This document shows, piece by piece, positions 56,398 to 64,000 of a stretch of 64,000 nt of DNA. Source of the DNA: Nitrosomonas sp. (GTDB lineage: Bacteria; Pseudomonadota; Gammaproteobacteria; Burkholderiales; Nitrosomonadaceae); assembly GCA_024281675.1 (NCBI GenBank), contig JAMXAG010000001.1, forward strand, positions 310,001 through 374,000, written 5' to 3'. The translations under genes were made by a program, and so were the position numbers. Numbering within the stretch: position 1 is the first letter of the stretch; every line of letters starts with the position of its first letter. The notes beneath the pieces were generated by a model that was not told the origin of the DNA, made no database searches, and saw only the letters and a program-made list of their open reading frames with translations.

Positions 56398-57120
56398 TCA
56401 GTTGCTATGCTTGGCTAAGGCCGATAAGATGCCCCGAAGTATTTGTACTTCTTCTTTCTCTAGTCGTGCGCGTGAAAATAACCTACGGATTCGTTGCATT
56501 AGCAGTTTGGGTTTCTGTGGATCCAGGAAGTCACTGTCAATCATTAACTCTTCTAGGTGTGTATAAAGAGCTTCGATCTCGTTGAAGTTAGCAGGTGAAT
56601 TGTTAGTGCGGGTGAAAGCTGAGTTTTCAGATAAACCCATGCGTAACTCATAAGCCATAATTTGCACTGCACTCGCTAAGTTTAAAGAAGAGCAATCCGG
56701 ATCAGATGGAATTCGAATAATGATTTGACACTTACTGACTTCTTCTGAGGTTAACCCGGAATTCTCACGCCCAAATAATAGAGCAACGGGTTGCTGCCGC
56801 AGTGCATAGTATAGTAATTCTTTGGCACCTTGCCGAGCATCAAAAACATCATGTGATAGCCCTCTTGGTCTAGCCGTAATAGCGGCAATAAAAACCGTAT
56901 CTATCAATGACTGGTCTAGTGATTCACAAGTAATTGCGTGCTGCAGAATGTCCATTGCATTTGATGCACGAGCATTTGCTTCTTCATTCGGAAAATGTTT
57001 AGGATTCACAAGATACAATGTGTGTAATCCCATTGTTTTCATTGCTCGTGCCGTTGCCCCAATATTGCCTGGATGGCTGGTGTGACTCAGAACGATGCGA
57101 ACAAAATCAAGGATGGTCAT
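56398..57120 (-). CDS. trmJ: tRNA (cytidine/uridine-2'-O-)-methyltransferase
   Basis: This SPOUT enzyme methylates the ribose at position 32 of tRNAs. Motifs: HPGNIGATARAMKTMGL at the N-terminus, LLFGRENSGLTSEEV and IRIPSDPDCSSLNLASAVQI, forming the trefoil knot, plus a C-terminal helical extension. Length 240 is normal. Nothing links it to its neighbours. Confidence 0.93.
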   Translation of the reverse strand: MTILDFVRIVLSHTSHPGNIGATARAMKTMGLHTLYLVNPKHFPNEEANARASNAMDILQHAITCESLDQSLIDTVFIAAITARPRGLSHDVFDARQGAKELLYYALRQQPVALLFGRENSGLTSEEVSKCQIIIRIPSDPDCSSLNLASAVQIMAYELRMGLSENSAFTRTNNSPANFNEIEALYTHLEELMIDSDFLDPQKPKLLMQRIRRLFSRARLEKEEVQILRGILSALAKHSN

Positions 57121-57600
57121 ATTTGCGAAGAGAGAAATTTATGCCATGCTGTCGATAATCAATTCTACCGAATTAAGTTGCGAGTAGATTGCATCTTAGT
57201 TCCGCTGCATAAACTATGTTGGAAATAAGCTACATGGTTTTATCTATTTATCACGCCGATTTATAAGAGTTATCGAAATGATGGGTATTCTCCTTAACGA
57301 CTCTTAGAAGTAATCATGTTGAATTATTGAAATAAACTCCTGGTAAGTTCTAAGTGTGGCATTGATTACCCTAGGCTAAGTCGATAAATAGCCTATAAAG
57401 TCAGGCCTATTTTTCAATTCTATTAAAATCCGCATATCTTATCATTCAATTTTGCTCGAGTTCCGGATGATTGAGGAACTGTGAATGGGGTGTGAATAAT
57501 ATATTGCCATTCTCTAGGATTTTTATAAAGTCGGGTTATACGATAGTTTCAAAAAGATAAAAACTTTAAATAATCTAATTCAACTAAAGGAGTTAACAGT
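57121..57600. other. Intergenic region
   Basis: About 480 bases separate trmJ and the next gene, which are divergent. AAATAGCC..GGCCTATTTTT near 57386-57416 is a terminator-like hairpin. No gene is supported. Confidence 0.45.
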
Positions 57601-57601
57601 A

Positions 57602-57820
57602 ATGAAAACGAGTCAAATATTTGCTATTTCTGCACTAATCATAAGTGGTGTGTTTTTTAGTGTTCTGTCGCTTTTCGAGTTGTCATTTATAGAGTGGTTC
57701 ATTTCTGATGTTATTCTTGGAGTAATCCTCTATTTCAGTTATCTTGTTATCGCTTCGGTTTGGGGTGGATCAGAATTGAGCTATAGCCGTTTTCTTAAAA
57801 AAGCAACTGTTCAAGAATAA
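57602..57820 (+). CDS. Small two-helix membrane protein
   Basis: A 72-residue frame with AAAGGAG 9 bases before the ATG and a strong terminator after it, which makes it a real gene. It has two hydrophobic segments separated by ELSFIEWF, and a charged end. I recognise no family. Confidence 0.7.
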   Translation: MKTSQIFAISALIISGVFFSVLSLFELSFIEWFISDVILGVILYFSYLVIASVWGGSELSYSRFLKKATVQE

Positions 57821-57836
57821 ATTTCTCATTTTTTTT

Positions 57837-57880
57837 GAAACAAAAAAGGAACAATATTAGTCCTTTTTTGTTTCATATCT
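57837..57880 (+). terminator. Terminator after the small membrane protein gene
   Basis: GAAACAAAAAAGGA and TCCTTTTTTGTTTC form a 14-bp stem. A T-rich stretch is built into the second arm. Confidence 0.8.
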
Positions 57881-57990
57881 CAAGGATTCCTATACAACCC
57901 TGAATATTTTGCTGTAGTGATAAGGGAAGGTTTCCAGATGGCACTTGTTGAGGTCTTTGCCAAATTCGATCCATTCGGACTTATTCCAGG

Positions 57991-58326
57991 TTATTGTTTC
58001 AGAATGATGTTGTTTCTAACTGCTCGAACACCATCGACACTTTTGGCCAAGCTTTCTGCTTTACTGATTTCATCTTTGGAATTTGCAAAACCGCTTAACT
58101 GCACAGTTCCTTTGAAAGTTTCAACACTGATAGCAGTGGCTCTTACTATTGAATCATCAAACAGTTTAGCTTTTACTTTCGCTGTAATTGCTGAATCATC
58201 AATAAGTTGACCGGTACTGGGCTGCGTTTGAGTTGAACTGCAGCTGATTAGCACTGCACTGAAAAGAATTACCAGCGTAGTGATAATGCGGCGCAAAATA
58301 TTTGAAACATATTGATTGTTGTTCAT
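57991..58326 (-). CDS. BON-domain lipoprotein (OsmY-like)
   Basis: The 111-residue protein has a signal peptide with a possible lipobox (LISC), and one BON domain (about 42-110) with DDSAITAKVKAKLFDD, SVETFKGTVQLSGFANSKDEI and AESLAKSVDGVRAVRNNI. AGAGAGGA lies before the ATG. OsmY-like proteins respond to osmotic or envelope stress in enterobacteria; here function is inferred from the domain. Confidence 0.9.
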   Translation of the reverse strand: MNNNQYVSNILRRIITTLVILFSAVLISCSSTQTQPSTGQLIDDSAITAKVKAKLFDDSIVRATAISVETFKGTVQLSGFANSKDEISKAESLAKSVDGVRAVRNNIILKQ

Positions 58327-58589
58327 AAATTCCTCTCTTAGAAAATGTTCATAGCACTTTACTTGAACTGGTTGTTAAAAAACTATTTGTTGTCGCTGCA
58401 GTGTTTAAAACAGATGCAGATTACTCGTTGATTAAGCATAAAATGTACTTCACCCGTTTCTTCTTTGCATGGATTATCTCCGATATGTTTTTTAACGGCT
58501 TATTAGCACGGGTTTTCTGATTTTACTTGGAAAAGCAGGCTGTCCCAATCCCATCTGTTGTATTTATGATTTTTTTGTAAGGTCATTAT
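58327..58589. other. Intergenic region
   Basis: This gap separates mnmA (ending at 58590) from the start of the BON gene. It contains the promoter of the BON gene and no recognised gene. Confidence 0.4.
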
Positions 58590-59711
58590 TTATTCGATTG
58601 AGTCCATATTAGGATGAGGCATATCGTCAATAATGCCGCCTCCCAAACACACTTTGCTTTCATAAATGACGACCGACTGCCCGGGTGTAACCGCCCATTG
58701 GTGCTGCGCAAAATCTACCTGACAATGGTGGTGTGTCAATTTTGTAATAGTGCAAGGAGCGTCAGTTTGTCGATAACGTGTTTTGCCTGCATAAACCCAA
58801 TGACAATGGGGAAGATCACCACTGATCCAGGTTAAGTTTGTTGCTCGTAGCGTTGAATGCAACAAATCTGGATGATCATGTCCTTGTACTGCGATGAGTA
58901 CGTTGCGTTGCATATCCTTATTCGATACAAACCAAGGAGCATCACTACCTTCCCGTGTTCCACCGATGCCCAAACCTTGCCGCTGACCTATGGTGTAATA
59001 CATTAAACCGATATGTTGTCCGATCACTTTGCCATCAGGCGTTTGTATTTCTCCCGGTTGTTGCGGTAGGTAGCGATTAAGAAATTCACGAAAAGGGCGT
59101 TCGCCGATAAAGCAAATACCGGTACTATCTTTCTTAGCAAAATTAGCAAGCGCAATTTCCTCGGCTATCTTGCGTACCTCACGCTTATATAAATGACCGA
59201 TCGGAAAAAGTGCTTTAGTTAATTGCGCTTGATTTAAGCGATACAAAAAATAACTTTGATCTTTGGTGCCGTCTTCTGCTTTGAGCAATTGGAGAAGTTT
59301 TCCTGTTTTTCTGATCTGTGCATAGTGCCCTGTGGCGATGTAATCAGCATCCAACTGAATCGCATGTTCCAAGAATGCTTTGAACTTGATTTCCGCATTG
59401 CAGATTATGTCAGGGTTGGGTGTCCGACCTGCCTGGTATTCCACCAAGAAATTAGAAAAAACTCGATCTTTGTATTCCGTCGAAAAATTCACGACTTCAA
59501 TCGGGATATCCAACACATCGGCGACGGATACCGCATCCAAAAAATCCTGGCGCGAAGAACAATATTCATCCGTATCGTCATCTTCCCAATTTTTCATGAA
59601 TACGCCTACTACGTCAAATCCTTGTTGTTTTAATAGGTAGGCAGCCACAGATGAATCCACCCCACCTGACATGCCTACAACGACACGTTGTTTTTTTAAG
59701 GTGTTAGTCAT
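58590..59711 (-). CDS. mnmA: tRNA-specific 2-thiouridylase
   Basis: The enzyme thiolates U34 in tRNAs for Lys, Glu and Gln, receiving sulfur from the IscS/Tus relay. It has the PP-loop motif [14 protein letters not shown] at the N-terminus, [12 protein letters not shown] with the first catalytic cysteine, and [12 protein letters not shown] with the second. Length 373 is normal. It overlaps the Nudix gene upstream by 8 bases, so they are co-translated. Confidence 0.96.
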   Translation of the reverse strand: MTNTLKKQRVVVGMSGGVDSSVAAYLLKQQGFDVVGVFMKNWEDDDTDEYCSSRQDFLDAVSVADVLDIPIEVVNFSTEYKDRVFSNFLVEYQAGRTPNPDIICNAEIKFKAFLEHAIQLDADYIATGHYAQIRKTGKLLQLLKAEDGTKDQSYFLYRLNQAQLTKALFPIGHLYKREVRKIAEEIALANFAKKDSTGICFIGERPFREFLNRYLPQQPGEIQTPDGKVIGQHIGLMYYTIGQRQGLGIGGTREGSDAPWFVSNKDMQRNVLIAVQGHDHPDLLHSTLRATNLTWISGDLPHCHWVYAGKTRYRQTDAPCTITKLTHHHCQVDFAQHQWAVTPGQSVVIYESKVCLGGGIIDDMPHPNMDSIE

Positions 59712-60156
59712 AATGCTTAATCAAGTCAAGTGGAAATTGCCTTCCATTACGGTGATCTAAGATGCATTGCATAACCAATGGGCTGCGGTGCCGATTGATT
59801 TGCTGTGAAATTTCACTAAAATCAAACCAGGTTGCACGTACGATTCCATCATCCAATGTACGATGTGGATCATGTTGCGTAATGGATCCGGCAAATGCAA
59901 AGCGAATATAGGTGGTATCAGCGCGTTTGGAGTGCCACTGATAAATGCCAATCAAATATTCGGGTACGAAAGTGTAAGCAGTTTCTTCTAAGGTTTCACG
60001 GATAGCGCCTTGTAGCAGTGATTCTCCTGGGTCCAGGTGGCCAGCCGGTTGGTTTAAGAACAAACCTGAATCGGGTTCTTGCTTTTCTTCGACCAGCAAG
60101 TATTTTCCGTTTTGCTCAATAACAGCTGCGACGGTTGTACTAGGTTTCCAAATCAT
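59704..60156 (-). CDS. Nudix hydrolase (NudJ-like)
   Basis: The 150-residue protein has the Nudix box [23 protein letters not shown], with the conserved REUxEE pattern, after the QPAGH turn. NudJ relatives hydrolyse nucleoside di- and triphosphates or thiamine precursor pyrophosphates. It is commonly located next to mnmA, here overlapping it by 8 bases. Confidence 0.9.
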   Translation of the reverse strand: MIWKPSTTVAAVIEQNGKYLLVEEKQEPDSGLFLNQPAGHLDPGESLLQGAIRETLEETAYTFVPEYLIGIYQWHSKRADTTYIRFAFAGSITQHDPHRTLDDGIVRATWFDFSEISQQINRHRSPLVMQCILDHRNGRQFPLDLIKHYD

Positions 60157-60317
60157 AATGTAAGGTAATAAGTCTATGCTATTGATACAAAGAGTATGCT
60201 TGCATCATTAGGTTAAAATAAAACTACACGGACACGCTGGAGTAAATCACATTGTGTCAAATAGAACAAAGAATGATACCAATCAGTACTCGCCGCGGGG
60301 GAAATTTCTTCTTAAAT

Positions 60318-60348
60318 AAGAACGGGAGCATCTGCTCCCGTTCCTATT
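60318..60348 (-). terminator. Terminator of the PEP-CTERM gene
   Basis: GAACGGGAGCA and TGCTCCCGTTC form an 11-bp stem around TC. On the minus strand it lies 20-50 bases past the stop; the T-tract is TTATTTAAG-like and modest. Confidence 0.75.
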
Positions 60349-60368
60349 TAAAGTATGCAATCTGAGAA

Positions 60369-61580
60369 TCAATGCACTGCAGATCTCCGACGTCGGACAA
60401 ACCAACCGATAAAGCCCAATCCTGCTAATAGCATCATATAGGTTTCCGGTTCTGGCACGGGGGGAATATAAATGGGTTGCGGATCAAATACGGTGTCAGC
60501 CGTATAAGACAATAAGAAAGCTTCGGTGCCACCCTCTTTATTGGTGCCAAATCCCACCATTTGACCATGATTGTTAATATCCACGATGAAAAGATCCCTC
60601 CACCCAGAACCAGTCACCACATCTAATGCTGATAAATCCGTCATTCCTCCATGGCTATATAAAAAAAGCCGATTATCATCCAAATTCGTGGTGGAATGCC
60701 CTATGACTTCACCTATATCATTAATGCCTACCGCAAAAGAAGAAGTGTCTCCTTTTAATGCACCTAGATCCATCATATTATTTCCATCTACTCCAGTTAA
60801 AAAGGCATGCGATAGACTACCTTCGGAGTTTGTCAGAAAATCAACAGCTCCGACTGCCTGCCCTGCATTATTGATACCAAAAGCAGTAACGCCATCGCTA
60901 TTGGATAGCCCTTTAATCTCGCGCATATCCATGCCATTGGAACCTGTAATCACACTGAATTTGGGCATAGACCAATCACCGGCCCATCCAACTATTTGGC
61001 CATCTTCGTTAATGCCGGTAGGAATAATCGATTTGTCCTTAAAGGTATCCAAAATATGGACATCTTTGCCATCAGCCCCTGTAATAAAGGTTGAAGTAGA
61101 GCCATCTATGCTGAAGATTCGTCCTAAAACCTGTCCAGCATCGTTGATCGAAAGACCCGAATTGAGCTTGCCGCCCGCATCTAAATCAACAATACCTTGG
61201 CCATTTGCACCGGTAACAAAGGCATGAAAGGGTGATTCACCTTGTCCGGGGAGTGTTGGTAAATAGTAAGCCCCGGTAACTTGTCCGGCGTTATTAATAT
61301 CTTGAGCATAACTGGTACTAATTGATGGAAATAAATCCGTTATTCCTATTCCGTCGGGTTGAGTAAAAAAAGCTTTCGTTTCACCTGCGGCATTGAGCGA
61401 TTGGCCGACAATTTGACCAGAATCGTTAATTGCACTTGCTTTACTATAATTTCCTCCCAGCGATCCTAGCCCTATAAAAGACCAATCTGCATATAAGCCT
61501 GTACTAAAAAATGAAAATATAATTAAGAACAATGGCTTGAATGATATTTTAGGTTTTAAGCATTTCGACTGGAAATTCAT
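60369..61580 (-). CDS. PEP-CTERM exported protein with HAF/beta-propeller-like repeats
   Basis: I choose the ATG at 61580, because AGGAG lies shortly upstream; the open frame extends further. A signal peptide (about 1-31) is followed by repeats containing 'INDSGQIVG', 'INNAGQVTG', 'INDAGQVLG', 'INEDGQIVG', 'INNAGQAVG', 'INDIGEVIG' and 'INNHGQMVG'. This is the HAF repeat pattern, predicted to form a beta-propeller-like fold. The end is PVPEPETYMMLLAGLGFIGWF followed by RRRR, a PEP-CTERM sorting signal recognised by exosortase. Such proteins are linked to exopolysaccharide and biofilm matrix. About 403 residues. Confidence 0.92.
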   Translation of the reverse strand: MNFQSKCLKPKISFKPLFLIIFSFFSTGLYADWSFIGLGSLGGNYSKASAINDSGQIVGQSLNAAGETKAFFTQPDGIGITDLFPSISTSYAQDINNAGQVTGAYYLPTLPGQGESPFHAFVTGANGQGIVDLDAGGKLNSGLSINDAGQVLGRIFSIDGSTSTFITGADGKDVHILDTFKDKSIIPTGINEDGQIVGWAGDWSMPKFSVITGSNGMDMREIKGLSNSDGVTAFGINNAGQAVGAVDFLTNSEGSLSHAFLTGVDGNNMMDLGALKGDTSSFAVGINDIGEVIGHSTTNLDDNRLFLYSHGGMTDLSALDVVTGSGWRDLFIVDINNHGQMVGFGTNKEGGTEAFLLSYTADTVFDPQPIYIPPVPEPETYMMLLAGLGFIGWFVRRRRSAVH

Positions 61581-61654
61581 TATCTCTCCTAAATTTGAAT
61601 AGCATGATTTACGGCAAGCCATATTTTTTGATCGATTGTTATAAAAAAACAATG

Positions 61655-62455
61655 CTAGGCCGAAGGCGTACCAGTCATATCATGGATACGTTTTACCGCA
61701 TCTGCATCTAAACTAAGTGCTTGAGCCAATTCTTTTAAATATTGTCTTTCCGCATTGGTATTGACATCGATGGCAAATAATGAAGCTGCATAAACTTGCG
61801 CAGCCACCAGAGAATTAGGAATGCCTGAAACAAGATTTTGTATATTGAGTGGCTTATTAATCTCACTGCGAATGAAATTTTGTTCTTCTGCGGTAATACC
61901 ATTCTCACCCACTTTCCCCATGATTCTGTCCATTTCCTGGTCATCCAATTGACCATCGGCTTTGGCTGCACTGATCATCGCACACAACATCAGTTTTTCA
62001 GTGTCCTCAGACTTCATGGATTCGATCTGGTCTTCATTGAGGATTTTTTCCAATGGTTCTGAAGCTAGCGCAGCAGGTTGGATGTTCAATTTATTTTGCA
62101 ACGCATTGATGGCAAGTGTCCCTAGCATCGCTAATGCACCGCCACCCAACGCACCTTTGATCGAGGAACTGCCTCCCCCTAGTATAGCTCCAGCAATAGC
62201 ACCGATACTGCCGATTTGGCCCGATGTCATATTATTGGTAGCATTTGCCGCTGTATTAACAGCGTTTGTAACTTCTTTTGAGCCAAATAATTTTTTAAAA
62301 ATTCCCGTGATGCCTTCTTCTTCAGCATTTGCATGAGTACTCCCACTGATACTGCCCCCCGAATTTATTGAATTTCTTGCCATATGCTCAAGTCTTGTTT
62401 TACCTTCTTTTGCCAGCGCTTTTATTAGATTTTCGACAATAGATCCGTATGCCAT
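61655..62455 (-). CDS. DUF533/YebE-type TerB-like protein
   Basis: The 266-residue protein has a low-complexity, glycine-rich membrane-associated stretch (GSIGAIAGAILGGGSSSIKGALGGG) and a C-terminal TerB-like helical domain (about 140-264), with LMLCAMISAAKADGQLDDQEM. DUF533 proteins are predicted inner-membrane proteins of unknown function. AAAGGAG lies before the ATG. The gene lies between two unrelated genes on the same strand. Confidence 0.88.
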   Translation of the reverse strand: MAYGSIVENLIKALAKEGKTRLEHMARNSINSGGSISGSTHANAEEEGITGIFKKLFGSKEVTNAVNTAANATNNMTSGQIGSIGAIAGAILGGGSSSIKGALGGGALAMLGTLAINALQNKLNIQPAALASEPLEKILNEDQIESMKSEDTEKLMLCAMISAAKADGQLDDQEMDRIMGKVGENGITAEEQNFIRSEINKPLNIQNLVSGIPNSLVAAQVYAASLFAIDVNTNAERQYLKELAQALSLDADAVKRIHDMTGTPSA

Positions 62456-62527
62456 TTTATACTCCTTTGAATTAGAAACTTAATATTCCGGAACGCAAAT
62501 ACTGCAATTATTTTCATTCTTTTTGTA

Positions 62528-63367
62528 TCAAATACCCGCCTCACAATCGTTTAAATTTTTTGCCTGAAGTCCCTGATTTAACCAGTTCATTCGATCTTTG
62601 GCAGAACCATGTGTAAATGCTTCGCGGCGAGGTGGGATACCAGCTTGACGCATAATATTATCATCGCCAACGGCCGCAGCAGCTTGCATAGCTTCTGCTA
62701 GATCTCCATTTTCTAGGAACTGCGTCCTTTTTTGCGTGTATTGTATCCACACGCCAGCTAAACAATCAGCTTGCAGCTCCATTTTAACCTGAATTGCATT
62801 CGCGCCAACCCGGGTCGACTGACTTTGTAAATCTCTCACTTTGTGAGAAACACCTGTCAAAGTTTGCACATGATGTCCTACTTCATGTGCAATGACATAG
62901 GCCACTGCGAGGTCGCCACTGGCACCCATGCGTTGCAGCTGTTTTAGGAAACTCAAATCGAGATAAATTTTTTGATCGCCTGGGCAATAAAATGGGCCAG
63001 ATGCGGCTTGCCCCGTCCCACATGCAGTAGGAGTCATATCGGTAAAGACGACTAAGCTTGGTGGTTTATAGATTTGCCCAGTTTTTTGGAAAATTTGACC
63101 CCAGGTATCTTCTGTATCTGCCAAAACGACACTGACGAAGTTGAAAATTTCTTGTTCTTGATCACTGGGTTGGTAGGGCTCTGATCTTGAAATCGATCCA
63201 TTTTGCTGTTGCAAACTTTGCAGCACCACGAGAGGATCTTGTCCAAAAATAAATACTGCAATCAATGCTATGATAATACCACCGCTACCAATCGCAGTTC
63301 CACCACGCACAAACTGACCACGCCTGTCTTCAACGTTGTTACTTTGTCTTCTTCCACGCCAAAGCAT
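62528..63367 (-). CDS. ypfJ: Neutral zinc metallopeptidase (YpfJ family)
   Basis: The 279-residue protein has an N-terminal membrane segment (about 26-45) and the zinc motif HEVGHH in VAYVIAHEVGHHVQTL, followed by ELQADCLAGVW. The start MLWRGRRQSNNVEDRR is the family start. GGGAG precedes the ATG. Its substrate is unknown. It lies 72 bases from the DUF533 gene on the same strand. Confidence 0.93.
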   Translation of the reverse strand: MLWRGRRQSNNVEDRRGQFVRGGTAIGSGGIIIALIAVFIFGQDPLVVLQSLQQQNGSISRSEPYQPSDQEQEIFNFVSVVLADTEDTWGQIFQKTGQIYKPPSLVVFTDMTPTACGTGQAASGPFYCPGDQKIYLDLSFLKQLQRMGASGDLAVAYVIAHEVGHHVQTLTGVSHKVRDLQSQSTRVGANAIQVKMELQADCLAGVWIQYTQKRTQFLENGDLAEAMQAAAAVGDDNIMRQAGIPPRREAFTHGSAKDRMNWLNQGLQAKNLNDCEAGI

Positions 63368-63523
63368 ACATCTCCCACAGCAATTATTGCTTAATAATTT
63401 TGGATTATCATATCAGATTGAAATGTTTGTGTGGTTTAATTAAACCTTGTAGCCTGTGGCGGTAAATTCTTTTGATTGGTGTATATCCCCCACATTCGCG
63501 AATTCATTATTTATGGAGGTATC

Positions 63524-64000
63524 ATGCGTATTCTTTTGGCACTCATAGCGACTTTTCTGTCCTTTTCTGTCTGGGGTTGCAAAAGCAATTTGCTCGATCA
63601 AAATTTTCGACGTCTTGCGTCATCGGAAACGGTCAATCTATGTCAGGAATTTTCGGGTAAAGTATTATTGATCGTCAATACAGCCAGCAAATGCGGTTAT
63701 ACACCCCAATACGAAGGATTAGAGCGGCTGCATGAAAAATATCAGCAACAAGGTTTGGTGGTTCTGGGTTTTCCATCTAATGACTTTATGGGACAAGAAC
63801 CAGGTACCGAAGCAGAAATACAAGATTTCTGTCGTTTGACTTATGATGTCAAATTTCCAATGTTTGAAAAAACCCCCGTAAAAAAAGAACATGCGCACCC
63901 GTTTTATGTGCAGCTTGCACAATTATCCGGGACCTATCCGAAGTGGAATTTTCACAAATACCTAATCGGGCGCGATGGTCAATTAATCACGCAATTTAGT
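63524..64000 (+). CDS. Glutathione peroxidase, truncated by window end
   Basis: The frame opens at the ATG at 63524 (GGAGG 5 bases before) and is still open at the right edge (159 codons). Signature motifs: VNTASKCGYTPQYEGLE with the active-site cysteine, GFPSNDFMGQEP and WNFHKYLI. A hydrophobic N-terminus ending SVWGCKS suggests export, possibly as a lipoprotein. It removes hydrogen peroxide and lipid peroxides. Selenocysteine is absent, as usual in bacteria. Confidence 0.95.
   Translation, partial: MRILLALIATFLSFSVWGCKSNLLDQNFRRLASSETVNLCQEFSGKVLLIVNTASKCGYTPQYEGLERLHEKYQQQGLVVLGFPSNDFMGQEPGTEAEIQDFCRLTYDVKFPMFEKTPVKKEHAHPFYVQLAQLSGTYPKWNFHKYLIGRDGQLITQFS

Noticed and set aside
60571-61227. 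218-codon plus-strand frame
   Set aside because: It is the mirror of the repeat-rich PEP-CTERM gene, whose repeats keep the opposite frames open.

Overview
The window looks like a chromosomal segment of a betaproteobacterium, most likely a Nitrosomonas-like member of the Nitrosomonadaceae. This rests on a caa3/aa3-type cytochrome oxidase cluster of betaproteobacterial layout (ctaC-ctaD-small ORF-ctaG-DUF2970-ctaE-SURF1-SCO-like-ctaB), a PEP-CTERM protein, a small KSEATKND-type periplasmic protein of a kind I associate with Nitrosomonas, and moderately AT-rich coding sequence. The genus is an inference; family-level gene calls are firmer.

Region by region. 1-2844 (minus) holds a two-gene putative conflict/signalling locus: a three-domain protein (deoxyribosyltransferase/TIR-like fold, TPR, SLOG-like Rossmann domain) followed by a patatin-like phospholipase that runs off the left edge. 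3273-10793 is mostly core or metabolic: DUF924, an exported amidohydrolase, an IS3 remnant, a GAF/HD-GYP phosphodiesterase, a dicarboxylate symporter, hemF and aroC. 11066-11658 is a tRNA cluster (Arg, Phe, initiator Met).

Two decayed integrative elements follow. Island 1 (about 11609-20342) sits in the initiator-tRNA gene, bounded by 51-bp repeats with one mismatch. It carries a broken integrase, BrnT/BrnA, an AlpA-like regulator, a RepB-type primase fragment joined to an hsdR fragment, and an 11-bp-periodic repeat array. Island 2 (30398-36869) sits at the 3' end of ssrA (tmRNA), bounded by exact 20-bp repeats. It carries a frameshifted integrase, an excisionase, a gpA-type HUH replication initiator, HigB/HigA and a lone Sll1717-type P-loop ATPase as cargo. 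Both integrases are broken, so both islands look fixed.

Between the islands, 21203-27139 is a tight four-gene operon: a TackOD1-like zinc-ribbon protein with a degenerate GGDEF domain, a processive GT2 glycosyltransferase, a TolC-like channel fused to a TIM-barrel glycosidase-like domain, and an HlyD-type adaptor. This reads as a compact, poorly described exopolysaccharide synthesis and export machine, and is the strongest candidate for a new system here. A TonB-dependent receptor is convergent to it.

36843-64000 is largely housekeeping: ssrA, gph, ubiG, an OmpA-family protein, mutM, proC, yggT, yggU, sixA, a fatty acid desaturase with an odd C-terminal extension, rpmG, rpmB, the cytochrome oxidase cluster (no ctaA seen), a GlcD-like oxidase, a DolP-like lipoprotein, a CheW protein, argB, trmJ, a BON lipoprotein, mnmA, a Nudix hydrolase, a PEP-CTERM protein, DUF533, a YpfJ metallopeptidase and the start of a glutathione peroxidase.
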